DNA of 64,000 nucleotides from Streptomyces roseus (GTDB lineage: Bacteria; Actinomycetota; Actinomycetes; Streptomycetales; Streptomycetaceae), in assembly GCF_001044425.1 (NCBI RefSeq), contig NZ_LFML01000123.1, forward strand, positions 4,116-68,115. The letters run 5' to 3'. A program made the position numbers and the translations under genes. Below the pieces are notes generated by a model. The model had not been told where the DNA came from, did not search any database, and saw nothing but the letters and a program-made list of their open reading frames with translations. Position 1 is the stretch's first letter; each line of letters begins with the position of its first letter. This document shows positions 1-10,084 of the stretch, in pieces.

Positions 1-238
1 CCCGCCCCGAACGGACCCCGCGCCAACCCCACATGGTGCGAAGCCGTCCGGGCGGATGGATCGCCCGCACCGCCGTCGTCCCAGCCCCGCCGAAGCGGCC
101 GGGACGACGCGGCGAGCAGCGGCGGCCGGGACGGGACTGACCGACCCGCTCCCGGCCCCGTAGTCGCCGGTTCACCTCCCACACTGCTCCAACCGCCCGC
201 TCCGGCCTGCCCGGAAACGGCCCGCGAAAGGGAACACC

Positions 239-2065
<1,827 letters not shown>

Positions 2066-2128
2066 GGAGCCGAGGGCCGCGCCGACCGGTAGCACCGACC
2101 GGCCGGTCCAGTACGGACCAATGACCCC

Positions 2129-2165
2129 GCGGACCTGCCGATACACCTCGTATCGGCAGGTCCGC
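2129..2165. terminator. Perfect 15-bp hairpin after the S8 protease gene
   Basis: Arms 2129-2143 and 2151-2165 are perfect inverted repeats with a 7-base loop. It lies about 60 bases after the protease stop and ahead of the LuxR-type gene, so it most likely ends the protease transcript. There is no T-run, which is usual in Streptomyces. Confidence 0.8.
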
Positions 2166-2261
2166 AGCCGTTTCCCGACAGCTGACTGAATTCTGCGTCA
2201 CAATCCGGGTCCACCCGGCATCCGACCTCGTATTGTCGCGTCTCACAGGAGATGCACAGAA

Positions 2262-5063
2262 GTGGGGACGAGAGGCTGGTGGCTGTGCGTGGTGGCGGCG
2301 ACGGGGAACGCTGACACGACCGTCGGACACGGTGAACTGACCAAGGAGGTCGAACGCGCGCTGACCGCGCACGGTCGGGCCCTCCTCACCGGACCCGCCG
2401 GCGCGGGCAAGACCGAGGTGGCCGGCGCCGTCGCGGCCGCGGCCGCGGCCCGCCACGAGACCGTGCTGCGCCTCGCCCCCGAGGCCGCCGACCAGTGGAT
2501 ACCGGAAGCCTCCGCCGCAGCCCTCCTCGCCTCCGTGCCCTGCTCCGCCCTGGACCGCCTCTCCGGACCCCAGCGCACCGCCATCGCCCTCCTGCGCCGC
2601 GAGGCCGACGCCCCCCGCGCCGGCCGCGACCACGTCGCGCTGCGCCTGGCCGTCGTGGAGGTCCTGCGCACGCTCGCCGCCCGCACCCCCGTCCTGCTCG
2701 TCCTCGACAACGCCCAGTGGCTGGACGCGGAAAGCACCGATCTGCTCCGTTTCGCCCTGCGGCTGACCCCGCCGCGCGTACGGGTCCTCGTCGCCGAGTG
2801 CGTCCAGGGCGGTGCCCCCGTCGGCGGCCCCCTCTGTGGCCCCGGCACCCCCGCGATACGGGTTCCCCCGCTCGGCGCCGACGAGGTCGCCGAACTCCTC
2901 GCCCGCCACGGCCTCCCCGCCCGCCTCGCCGGCCGCATCCACCAGGCCAGCGGTGGGAACCCGCGCCTCGCCCTCGCCCTCGGACACTCCCTCGCCGAAG
3001 CCGCCGAGGCCCGCGACGCCAGCGCCCACCACGCCGACCCCCTGCCCCTGTCCGGCCAGGCCCGCGAGGTCGCCCGCCGGCTCCTCGCCGAGGCCCCGGC
3101 CCCCGCCCGCCGCACCCTGCTGCTCGCCGCCCTCGCGGCCCGGCCGACGACCGCCCTGCTGCGCCGGGCCGGGCGCCCCGACGCCGAGGCCGAACTCGCC
3201 GAAGCCGAACGGGCCTCGCTGGTCACCGTGGGGGAGGACGGGGCGGTCGCGTTCACCGCCGGGGCCCTGCCCATGGCCCTGGCCGCCGACGCCGGCTGGC
3301 CCGAACGCGCCGCCGGACACTCCGCGCTCGCCGCCGCCGTCGACGACCCGGTCCAGGCCGTACGCCACCGGGCGCTGGCCGTGGACACCCCCGACGAATG
3401 GCTCGCCGCCGAGATCACCGAGGCCGCCGCGGTCTGCCGCAGACGCGGCCAGCGCGCCCTGGCCGCCGAACTCGGCCTGCTCGCCGCCGAACGTACGCCG
3501 ACCGGCCGGCCCGGGGACGAACTGGCCCGCCTCGTCGCCGCCGCCGAGGACGCCGGCTGGGCCGGTCGCGCCGACCTCGCCCGCCGGGCCACCCGCGCCG
3601 TACTGGCCCGCGACGCCTCGCCCGCCGACCGGGTGCGGGCCCGGCTCGCCGTGATCGACGCCGCCGGGCAGGCCCTCGCCGCCCTCGACGAGACCTTCGC
3701 GTACGCCATGGACGACGCCGCCGCGGACCCCGCCCTCCAGGCGGCCGTACAGCTGCGGATCGCCACGAAGTACAACCTCAGCGACGGGGACCCCGTGCGC
3801 TCCCGCGACGCCGCGGCCGAGGCGGGACGGCTCGCCGCCCTCGGCGGCGACCAGGTCGCCGAGGCCATGGCCCTGACCGTACGGGCCCGCATGGGCCGCA
3901 TCCTCGGGGACCCGGACGCCGAGGACATCCTCGCCGAGGCCCTGGCCCTGCCCGCCCCCGAGGTGCCGCTCGGCATGCGCAACGCCCCGCAGTACCTCGC
4001 CGTACGCCACGCCCTGTTCGACGACCGCGTCGACGACGCCCGCCGCCGGCTGCTCGTCCTGCTCCCCGCCGTCCGGCGCACCGGATCCGCCGAGGACGTC
4101 TTCGAGGTGCTGCGCAGCCTCACCGAGGTGGAACTGCGCCGCGGCCGGTGCACCTCCGCGTCCGCGCACGCGCGCCGCGGCCTCGAACTCACCATCGAGG
4201 CGGGCCTCTCGCCGGGACCCGCCTGGTACGCCTCCGCGATGGCCGAGGCCATGGGCGGCAGCTTCGCGCGCGCCGCCGCGTACGCCCGGCGCGGGATCCA
4301 GGCCTCCGAGGAGGAGCGCGACCAGGTGTTCCTCTCGCGCAGCCTGTACGCGCTCGGCCTGACCGAGCTGGCGACGGGGGAGGCGGCCAGGGCGGTGGCC
4401 ACCCTGCGCCGCGTCGCCGAACTGGAGGAGGCCCAGCAGGTCGTCGACCCCTCGATCCTGCGCTGGCACGGAGAGCTGGCCGAGGCCCTGGTGGCCGCCG
4501 ACGCGCCGGACGAGGCCGCCGAACTGCTCGGCTCCGTCCGTACGGTGGCACTCCGGCTGGGCCGCACCGCCGTGGTCGCCGCCCTGGACCGGGCCCGCGG
4601 CCTGTGCCTGTCCGCCCACGGCGACGCCGACGCCGCCGTGGACCTGCTGGGGGCCACGGCGCAGCGGTTCGCCGCCCTGGAGCTGCCGCTGGAGCGCGGC
4701 CGTACGCTCCTCGCCCTGGCCCGGGTGGAGCGGCGCAGGCGCAGGCGCGCCCCGGCTCGCGCCGCGCTGCGGGCCGCCGCAGAGGTGTTCACGGCGGCCG
4801 GGGCGAAGCCCTGGGCCGAACTCGCCGCGGAGAGCCCCGAGGCGGCCCCCGCCCCGGGCGGCGGCGCGGCGGTGGCCCTGGCGGCGCTGACGGACGCCGA
4901 GACCCGGCTCGCGCTGCTCGTCGCGGAGGGCGCCAGCAACCAGGAGGCCGCCGCGAAGCTGTTCGTCAGCGTCAAGACGGTCGAGGCCAGGCTGACCCGG
5001 ATCTACCAGAAGCTGGACGTACGCTCCCGGGCCCAGCTGGCCACCGCCCTGCGCACCCCCTGA
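2262..5063 (+). CDS. Large ATP-binding LuxR-family (LAL) transcriptional regulator
   Basis: A 933-residue regulator of the LAL type (large ATP-binding regulators of the LuxR family). An N-terminal AAA-type ATPase carries Walker A GPAGAGKT at residues 44-51 and a Walker B-like LLVLDNAQW near 146-154. A long helical, TPR-like middle region follows. The C-terminal LuxR helix-turn-helix is at about 875-930, with the signature EGASNQEAAAKLFVSVKTVE. GTG start, with AGGAG about 10 bases upstream. It has no co-directional neighbour close by, and the chitinase gene converges on it, so the target genes cannot be read from context. LAL proteins commonly activate secondary metabolism or sugar catabolism; that is family knowledge, not something visible here. 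Confidence 0.92.
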   Translation: MGTRGWWLCVVAATGNADTTVGHGELTKEVERALTAHGRALLTGPAGAGKTEVAGAVAAAAAARHETVLRLAPEAADQWIPEASAAALLASVPCSALDRLSGPQRTAIALLRREADAPRAGRDHVALRLAVVEVLRTLAARTPVLLVLDNAQWLDAESTDLLRFALRLTPPRVRVLVAECVQGGAPVGGPLCGPGTPAIRVPPLGADEVAELLARHGLPARLAGRIHQASGGNPRLALALGHSLAEAAEARDASAHHADPLPLSGQAREVARRLLAEAPAPARRTLLLAALAARPTTALLRRAGRPDAEAELAEAERASLVTVGEDGAVAFTAGALPMALAADAGWPERAAGHSALAAAVDDPVQAVRHRALAVDTPDEWLAAEITEAAAVCRRRGQRALAAELGLLAAERTPTGRPGDELARLVAAAEDAGWAGRADLARRATRAVLARDASPADRVRARLAVIDAAGQALAALDETFAYAMDDAAADPALQAAVQLRIATKYNLSDGDPVRSRDAAAEAGRLAALGGDQVAEAMALTVRARMGRILGDPDAEDILAEALALPAPEVPLGMRNAPQYLAVRHALFDDRVDDARRRLLVLLPAVRRTGSAEDVFEVLRSLTEVELRRGRCTSASAHARRGLELTIEAGLSPGPAWYASAMAEAMGGSFARAAAYARRGIQASEEERDQVFLSRSLYALGLTELATGEAARAVATLRRVAELEEAQQVVDPSILRWHGELAEALVAADAPDEAAELLGSVRTVALRLGRTAVVAALDRARGLCLSAHGDADAAVDLLGATAQRFAALELPLERGRTLLALARVERRRRRRAPARAALRAAAEVFTAAGAKPWAELAAESPEAAPAPGGGAAVALAALTDAETRLALLVAEGASNQEAAAKLFVSVKTVEARLTRIYQKLDVRSRAQLATALRTP

Positions 5064-5099
5064 GGGCGCGCAGGGCGCCGGCCGGCCCGGTCGCGGTGG

Positions 5100-6011
5100 T
5101 CAGCAGCCGAGGTTGCCGCCCGGGCTCACGCCCAGGATCTGCGTGAAGGACTGGTACGCGTTGATCCGGCTCTGCACCTGCGCGGGGTTGCCGCCGTTGC
5201 ACTCCAGGGAGCCGTTGATGGAACGGATCGTCTCACCGAAGCCGGCCCCGCCCACCATGGCGGCGTGGGCGGTCATCGTGCCCGGGCCGTTCTGGGTGTT
5301 CCAGTACCACAGGGCGGTCTTCATGGCGACGGCCGGATCCTGCTCCACGAGGTACGGGTTGGCGAGCAGGTTGATGCCGAGGGCGTCCCCGGCCGCCTTG
5401 TAGTTGAAGTTCCAGCTGAGCTGGATCGGGCCGCGGCCGTAGTAGGCGGCCTGCCCCGCGGGACAGCCGTACGGCTGGCTCGCGTCGCAGTAGTGGGGGT
5501 AGTTGGCCGTGTTCTGCTCGACGATGTACACGAGCCCGCCCGTCTCGTGCGAGACGTTCGCCAGGAAGGCCGCCGCCTCGCGACGCTTGACGGTGTCGTC
5601 GCCGGTGTTGGCGAAGCCGGGGTACGCGGACAGGGCCGCGACCAGGCCGTTGTAGGTGTAGAAGGAGTTCCGGTTCGGGAACATCTGGTTGAACTGGGCC
5701 TCGGAGACCACGAATCCGGACGGGGTGCCCGGGTCCGTGCCGCCGCCACCGCCGCAGGTACCGAGGTCGGACCAGACGCCCCACTGCCCGGTGGTGCCGG
5801 GCGTCTCGCCCTGCGTCCACCACTTGGCCTGCCAGTTGTGTCCGCTGTACGAGGCGTTCATGCCCCCGGTGTAAACGGCGGACGATGACCACGGGGAGGC
5901 GCAGGCCGCGGCCGCGGCGGCGGGTGAGGCGGGGAGGGCGACCGCGAGGCCGATGGTGGCGGCCGCGGCGGCGGCCAGGGCGAGTGCTCGGCGGCGAAGC
6001 GCACGTATCAC
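5100..6011 (-). CDS. Secreted family 19 chitinase with N-terminal chitin-binding module
   Basis: Hydrolyses chitin outside the cell (GH19 endochitinase), 303 residues. Signal peptide about 1-36. An aromatic-rich carbohydrate-binding module (about 37-86, CBM5/12-like, with NWQAKWWTQGE and WSDLGTC) is joined by a Gly/Pro linker to the GH19 domain (about 99-303). Catalytic Glu156 lies in SHETGG and Glu165 in VYIVEQ, nine residues apart as in bacterial GH19 enzymes. The substrate-site motif YYGRGPIQLSW is also present. GTG start with AAGGAG about 7 bases upstream. The promoter region carries two 12-bp repeats typical of Streptomyces chitinase genes (separate entry), so chitin/N-acetylglucosamine control by a DasR-like repressor is likely. 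Function is near certain. Confidence 0.95.
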   Translation of the reverse strand: MIRALRRRALALAAAAAATIGLAVALPASPAAAAAACASPWSSSAVYTGGMNASYSGHNWQAKWWTQGETPGTTGQWGVWSDLGTCGGGGGTDPGTPSGFVVSEAQFNQMFPNRNSFYTYNGLVAALSAYPGFANTGDDTVKRREAAAFLANVSHETGGLVYIVEQNTANYPHYCDASQPYGCPAGQAAYYGRGPIQLSWNFNYKAAGDALGINLLANPYLVEQDPAVAMKTALWYWNTQNGPGTMTAHAAMVGGAGFGETIRSINGSLECNGGNPAQVQSRINAYQSFTQILGVSPGGNLGC

Positions 6012-6073
6012 GTAACTGCTCCTTCAGTGGGGGGATTTGCCGTGGGGGGCATTCCCGGCCACTGAACCGAAAC

Positions 6074-6101
6074 TGGTCTGGACCTGTCAAGGTCTAGACC
6101 A
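6074..6101. promoter_or_regulatory. Paired chitinase-promoter repeats (DasR-box-like)
   Basis: Two copies of a 12-bp near-palindrome lie 16 bases apart, start to start: TGGTCTGGACCT (6074-6085) and AGGTCTAGACCA (6090-6101). They sit 63-90 bases upstream of the chitinase start codon. Direct repeats of this sequence are the classical induction elements of Streptomyces chitinase promoters and match the dre sites bound by DasR. The sequence match is seen; binding is inferred. Confidence 0.8.
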
Positions 6102-6150
6102 TCATTCATCCGTATCGGACAACTTTCGGGTCGCCCGGGCCGGGCAAACG

Positions 6151-6190
6151 GGCGGGGCCCGTACGCGCCGTCGCGCATACGGGCCCCGCC
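6151..6190. terminator. 13-bp hairpin after the rodlin gene
   Basis: Arms 6151-6163 and 6178-6190 form a perfect 13-bp GC-rich inverted repeat with a 14-base loop. It lies just past the rodlin stop codon in the leftward direction, separating rodlin from the chitinase promoter. Confidence 0.8.
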
Positions 6191-6206
6191 GGTCGTCCTG
6201 CGGCGG

Positions 6207-6620
6207 TCAGCTGCCGGCGGAGAGGTTGCCGGAGAGGACCGGGATGTTGCTGAGGATGTGCGAGGCGGAGTCGTCGCCCTTGGCCTGGGTGGAGTTCTCG
6301 GTGCACTGCTGGTTCATCGGGTTGTGCAGGACGTTGATGTCCTGGACGCCGACGTTGGCGATGACCGCCACCAGCGACTGGGCGTTGACCTTCGCGGGCA
6401 GGCCGACGCAGAGCTTGTTGAGCGAGCCCTGGACGGCGCTGAGCTGCGGGCTCATGGCACCCTTGGTCTCCTGGTTGCCGTAGATCTGCGAAGCGTCGTT
6501 GCCGTTGACCGTGTTGATGCCGTTGTCGTTGCCGATCGCCATCGCCGGGGCGGCAACCGCGGCACCGAGGCCCAGCACGGAGGCGGTGACCGCAGTGGTG
6601 GCCATGAGCTTCTTGAGCAT
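6207..6620 (-). CDS. rdl: Rodlin (aerial-hypha/spore surface rodlet protein)
   Basis: A 137-residue secreted protein of the rodlin family (RdlA/RdlB). With the hydrophobic chaplins, rodlins form the rodlet layer on aerial hyphae and spores of Streptomyces. Signal peptide about 1-28. The mature part carries the family features as I remember them from RdlA/B: AIGNDNG at the mature N-terminus, TKGAMSPQLS, a VQDINVLHNPMNQQC stretch and NSTQAKGD near the end. I chose the ATG at 6620 because AAGGA lies about 9 bases upstream; an in-frame start 30 bases earlier has no signal and would spoil the signal peptide. Only one rodlin copy is in the window, whereas S. coelicolor has two divergent ones, so I cannot assign A or B. 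Expression is expected during sporulation. Confidence 0.9.
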   Translation of the reverse strand: MLKKLMATTAVTASVLGLGAAVAAPAMAIGNDNGINTVNGNDASQIYGNQETKGAMSPQLSAVQGSLNKLCVGLPAKVNAQSLVAVIANVGVQDINVLHNPMNQQCTENSTQAKGDDSASHILSNIPVLSGNLSAGS

Positions 6621-6759
6621 GAGGATGTTCCTTCTGTAGCGCTGGTGCATGGGATCGCTGCTGCCCCCGGCGGGACGAGCTGATCAACTGCAATCCGCGC
6701 TCTTGGTTATCGGCTGTCACCCGAGTGGCCCAGTGCGCCCGTCGTGGCCGGGCGCGCGA

Positions 6760-6801
6760 AAGGGGCCGCCTCCCGGCTCTGTGAGCGGGAGGCGGCCCCT
6801 T
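6760..6801. terminator. Perfect 16-bp hairpin after the DUF5302 gene
   Basis: Arms 6760-6775 and 6786-6801 are exact inverted complements with a 10-base loop. It lies downstream of the DUF5302 stop in the leftward direction and insulates the rodlin promoter. Confidence 0.85.
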
Positions 6802-6846
6802 CGTCCGGCATCTTCAGGGCATCGCCGTGGAGACGGCCGCGGGCGG

Positions 6847-7038
6847 TCAGCCCGTCTTGCGGCGGGTCTTCTTGTTCTTGCCGCCCGCGCCCGAGCTGGA
6901 GCCCTGGATCTTCGCCCGGCTCTGGTGGGCCTGCTGTGCGTGGGCACTGCGGGCATTGCGGTCGAGGGCCTCCCGGAACTTGCGCTTGGCCTCCTCGGCC
7001 GGCGATTCGTCCTGCGGGGTGTCCGACTCTTCTGCCAT
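6847..7038 (-). CDS. Small DUF5302-family protein
   Basis: A 63-residue, highly charged protein of the actinobacterial DUF5302 family. The acidic N-terminus leads into the core motif AKRKFREALDRN, and the basic tail ends GGKNKKTRRKTG. No signal peptide or membrane segment; predicted soluble and partly disordered. ATG start with AGGAGG a few bases upstream. It stands alone between two hairpins, so it is probably transcribed by itself. The role of the family is not known to me; the basic tail could bind nucleic acid, but that is only inference. Confidence 0.85.
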   Translation of the reverse strand: MAEESDTPQDESPAEEAKRKFREALDRNARSAHAQQAHQSRAKIQGSSSGAGGKNKKTRRKTG

Positions 7039-7145
7039 GTGTCCTCCTGGGTCGAGCTGAAGCCGCCCCAGTCTGTCACCCGCGGTCGCCCCTGACCAGC
7101 GAGTTCCGTCCCAGGGGGCGGAGGGGCCGATCCGGACAAGCGAAA

Positions 7146-7172
7146 TCCCGGGCCTCGCGGGGAGACCCGGGA
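7146..7172. terminator. Hairpin after the ketopantoate-reductase-like gene
   Basis: Seven paired bases (tcccggg 7146-7152 with cccggga 7166-7172), one mismatch and three further pairs close a 5-base loop. It lies 56 bases past the stop of the leftward reductase gene. Confidence 0.6.
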
Positions 7173-7227
7173 CTTCACTGGTGCACTTCGCTTGACCGCC
7201 GTGTTCAACGACGGAGCGGCCCGGAGG

Positions 7228-8154
7228 TCACGTCCCGAGGGACACGCGCCTTTGGTGCACCCGCAGCTGCAGGGTGGCGAGGTCGAGCAGCGGGGTGGGC
7301 ACGTGCAGGGAGCGGGCCCGGGCGATCAGATCCCCGAGGACGTGCTCGACCTCCGTGGGCCGGCCGGACGCCAGGTCCCGGTACATCGACGGGGTCAGCG
7401 GGGAGCCGGGCGCGGTCACCGTGCGCGCGGTGAAGGAGAGTTCGGCGTCCGGGACGGGATGCCCGGCCGCCGCGGAGACGGCCGCCGCCTCGGCGAGTAC
7501 GGACGTCCCGAGCGCGGCCCCGCCGGGCACGGCGGCGACCTCGCCCACGGAGCCGCGTCCCAGGCAGGTGACGGCCGCCAGGGTGCTGATGAACACCCAC
7601 TTGTGCCACATCGAGCCGACGACGTCCGAGGTCGCGGGGCTGTCGATGCCCGCCCGGGTCAGCACGGCGCGTACGGCGTCCACGCGCGCGGAGGGCCGGC
7701 CGTCGAGTTCACCGGTGATCACGACGGACGGCGGGGCCATGCGCACGATGTCGCCGTGCTCGTTCAGGGTGGTGACCACCTTGGCGACACCGCCGAGGAC
7801 CTGCGCCCCGCCGAAGCGGTCCGTCAGCTGGTCGAGGTGGGCCACCCCGTTGAGCAGCGGAACGATAGCGGTGCCCGGCCCCACCGCCGGGGCCAGGTCC
7901 TTCGCCGCGCGGTCGAGCGCCGTGGACTTCACCGAGAGGAGGACGAGGTCGTACGGGTGCGAGAGCGCCTCCGCCGTCACCAACTCGGGAGCGAGCGAGA
8001 GGTCTTCGCCGAGGCCCGTCACCCGCAGCCCGCGCTCGCGCAGGGCGGCGGCCCGCTCCGGGCGGACCAGGAAGGTCACGTCCTGCCCGGACCGGGCGAG
8101 ACGGGCGCCGAACCAACCGCCCACGGCCCCGGCGCCGACTGTCAGGATTCTCAT
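7228..8154 (-). CDS. panE: 2-dehydropantoate 2-reductase (ketopantoate reductase) family enzyme
   Basis: 308 residues, the usual length for the ApbA/PanE family, which reduces ketopantoate to pantoate with NADPH in the pantothenate/CoA pathway. The N-terminal Rossmann motif VGAGAVGG (residues 6-13) binds NADPH. NGVAHLD supplies the conserved Asn, and the C-terminal helical domain contains MWHKWVF with the likely catalytic Lys. ATG start at 8154. No other pantothenate genes are nearby, and Streptomyces genomes usually carry several paralogues, so this copy may serve another 2-oxo acid. The next gene upstream is also leftward, about 90 bases away. Family assignment is firm; the specific substrate is less so. 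Confidence 0.85.
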   Translation of the reverse strand: MRILTVGAGAVGGWFGARLARSGQDVTFLVRPERAAALRERGLRVTGLGEDLSLAPELVTAEALSHPYDLVLLSVKSTALDRAAKDLAPAVGPGTAIVPLLNGVAHLDQLTDRFGGAQVLGGVAKVVTTLNEHGDIVRMAPPSVVITGELDGRPSARVDAVRAVLTRAGIDSPATSDVVGSMWHKWVFISTLAAVTCLGRGSVGEVAAVPGGAALGTSVLAEAAAVSAAAGHPVPDAELSFTARTVTAPGSPLTPSMYRDLASGRPTEVEHVLGDLIARARSLHVPTPLLDLATLQLRVHQRRVSLGT

Positions 8155-8245
8155 GCGGAACAGCCTGCCACGGCGCCGCGCGGTCCCGCCGGTCGCCTCC
8201 GGTTCCAGCCTGTTCCGGCCGGTTCCCGCCGCAGGGGCTGCCGCG

Positions 8246-8617
8246 TCAACTCTGGGTGACGCGCAGCGCGTCGCCGACCAGGCGTACCGCGCGGGAGAGC
8301 CGGCCCAGCTGCTGGAGTTCGACGGCGTACATCCGGATCGAGCTCTCGATGACGGTCTCGGCCACGCCCATCGCGGGCAGTTCGGCCCGGCTGGTCTCCA
8401 GGGCCACCCGCACCGCGCGCATCTCGTGCTGCAGCTGGAGCTGGGCGTGCCGGGTGAGGAGGACGGGGCTGCGGGTCAGCGTCGAATAGCTGCCGTAGCG
8501 GGCCGGGAGCAGATCCCGCAGCCAGCGCATGGCCGTGCGTTCCCAGTCGTGGGTACCGGGGGTCTTGACCTGGCAGGGCCAGTCCGGGCTGAGCGTGGTG
8601 GAGGCCGTCTGGCGCAT
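8246..8617 (-). CDS. Conserved hypothetical protein, helical
   Basis: A 123-residue protein with no domain I recognise. The N-terminal part (WPCQVKTPGTHDW, ERTAMRWLRDLLPARY) is followed by an amphipathic helical region with many Leu, Arg and Glu residues, which could form a small bundle. No signal peptide or membrane segment. I chose the ATG at 8617 (MRQTAS) because GGAAG lies about 8 bases upstream; the longer reading frame to 8701 adds an Arg/Pro-rich tail with no ribosome site. Coding bias and a clean stop support a real gene. It lies between the reductase and RpiR genes on the same strand, but gaps on both sides make a shared operon uncertain. Confidence 0.65.
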   Translation of the reverse strand: MRQTASTTLSPDWPCQVKTPGTHDWERTAMRWLRDLLPARYGSYSTLTRSPVLLTRHAQLQLQHEMRAVRVALETSRAELPAMGVAETVIESSIRMYAVELQQLGRLSRAVRLVGDALRVTQS

Positions 8618-8933
8618 TCTCGTCGCTTCCGAGTGGTGTCGAACTCTGATCGAGACGTTGGTGGGCGGCCTCGGCCCAGGGGTTGACCGAGGCCGCCACA
8701 AGCGCTCTGGTGGAAACCGACGCCGGGAACGGGCACCCGGCGCGGGGCAGGAGGAGGAGCTGTCCCGCGCGGGTGTCCGTTCTGGGAGGGCGTGGGGTCG
8801 CTCTCCTTGGCGTCCGTGGATCCGGCGCGCTGCTCAGTAAACATATATACCGTCGAGTAGACAAGAGAATGAAAAATTACATGCGCTTACACGGTGTGAA
8901 AGTGGACTGTCTCGTACCGGTTGAAAATCGGGC
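8618..8933. other. Intergenic region with a long imperfect hairpin and an AT-rich pocket
   Basis: About 316 bases without a gene. Positions 8727-8782 form a long GC-rich hairpin, about 19 pairs with one mismatch and one bulge, which probably terminates the leftward RpiR gene. Positions 8837-8933 are strikingly AT-rich for this genome (ATATATA, GAAAAATTACAT, TTGAAAATCG). The AT stretch lies directly downstream of the RpiR stop, so it is not that gene's promoter. I see no coding potential in it. Confidence 0.6.
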
Positions 8934-9854
8934 TTACAGGAAGAATCCGTGCTGGTCGGCGACCTGCTCGTAGCCTTCGAGCCGCGCTTGCGTACGCTCC
9001 GGATCCGCGTCGGCCATTGCCTGGAGCAGGGCCGCGGAGAGCATCCCCGGGGCCGCGTACGAATCGAACACCAGCCGCGCCCCCGTTCCGGCGGTCAGCG
9101 CCACGTCCGCCTCGTCGACCAGCGGGCCCAGGGTGGTGTCGGTGATCAGCGCGATCTTCAGGCCGGCGCTGCGGGCCGCCCGGAGCGCCGACAGGGTCTC
9201 CTTGGCGTGCCGGGGCATCGCGAAGGCCAGCGCCCAGGTCCCGCCGGCCTCCCGGGACTGGAGCAGGGCGTCGTAGGCGACGCTGCCTCCACGTGTCACC
9301 AGCCGGACGTCGGGGTGGATGCGCCGTGCCGCGTACGCGAAGTACTCGGCGAGCGAGACCGAGATCCGCAGGCCCAGCACGGTCAGCGGCACCGAGCGGG
9401 CCAGTTCCCGGCCGATGTCGAGCACCTGGTCGGTATCGGCCAGCAGGCGCCGCACGTTCTCCAGGTTCACGATCTCGGCGTCCACCGCCGCCTGGAGCTC
9501 GTTGCGGCGGAACTGCTCGCGGCTCTCCGGGGAGCCCGCGACCGCGCTGAGCGCCATGGGCTGCAGGGCGTCGCGCAGGGCCGGGTAGCCGGTGAAACCG
9601 AGGGCGGTGGCGAAACGTGTCACCGACGGCTGGCTGACGCCCACCCTCTCGGCGAGCTCGGTGATCGAGAGGAACGCGGCCTCGGTGAGGTGGTCGACCA
9701 GGTACTGGGCGATGCGCCGCTGCCCCGGGGAGAGCCGGTGGCCGTCGAAGAGCGCGCGGACCCGGTCGCCGGGAGCCCGCTCGTGGACCGGCGGCGCCTG
9801 CCCACCCGGCGTGATCGCAGCCGCCTGGGCGCGTGCCTGCTGCCCCGATGACAC
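8934..9854 (-). CDS. MurR/RpiR-family transcriptional regulator (HTH + SIS domain)
   Basis: A 306-residue regulator of the RpiR/MurR family, which senses phosphosugars. The N-terminal HTH_6 domain spans about 30-105, with LSITELAERVGVSQPSVTRF as the helix-turn-helix. A C-terminal SIS (sugar isomerase) domain spans about 135-285, including LTVLGLRISVSLAEYFA and ALAFAMPRHAKETL. GTG start. The leftward neighbours do not encode an obvious sugar pathway, so its targets are probably elsewhere. The upstream gene (SpoIIE phosphatase) is divergent across about 230 bases that could hold shared control sites. Family assignment is firm; the ligand is unknown. Confidence 0.9.
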   Translation of the reverse strand: MSSGQQARAQAAAITPGGQAPPVHERAPGDRVRALFDGHRLSPGQRRIAQYLVDHLTEAAFLSITELAERVGVSQPSVTRFATALGFTGYPALRDALQPMALSAVAGSPESREQFRRNELQAAVDAEIVNLENVRRLLADTDQVLDIGRELARSVPLTVLGLRISVSLAEYFAYAARRIHPDVRLVTRGGSVAYDALLQSREAGGTWALAFAMPRHAKETLSALRAARSAGLKIALITDTTLGPLVDEADVALTAGTGARLVFDSYAAPGMLSAALLQAMADADPERTQARLEGYEQVADQHGFFL

Positions 9855-10084
9855 CGATGGGCCTCCCTCTCATGTCACTCGTCTTCAAACATAGCTCACG
9901 CCCTGTGGTCGGGCCGGGCCGGTGCCGGGGCCGAGAAGGGGTCCGGGCCGCATCTCTCGCGACCCCCGGATGGCGGAAATATGATGTGCTCGGATCTTCG
10001 GTGCGGCGCGCACCCGAAAGCCGAGGGCCGAGTGCCGAGAGAGGGACACAAGCAGGGACCTATGGATGCACCCGGGAGCGGTCC

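Noticed and set aside
1..238. Possible gene or regulatory RNA at the left edge
   Set aside because: No start with a ribosome site and no structured motif I could support; it is simply the upstream region of the protease gene.
2243..4975. Very long leftward open frame (about 900 codons) opposite the LuxR-type gene
   Set aside because: It is an antisense reading of a GC-rich gene. The product is Ser/Arg/Ala-rich without any domain, while the plus strand has a complete ATPase-HTH protein.
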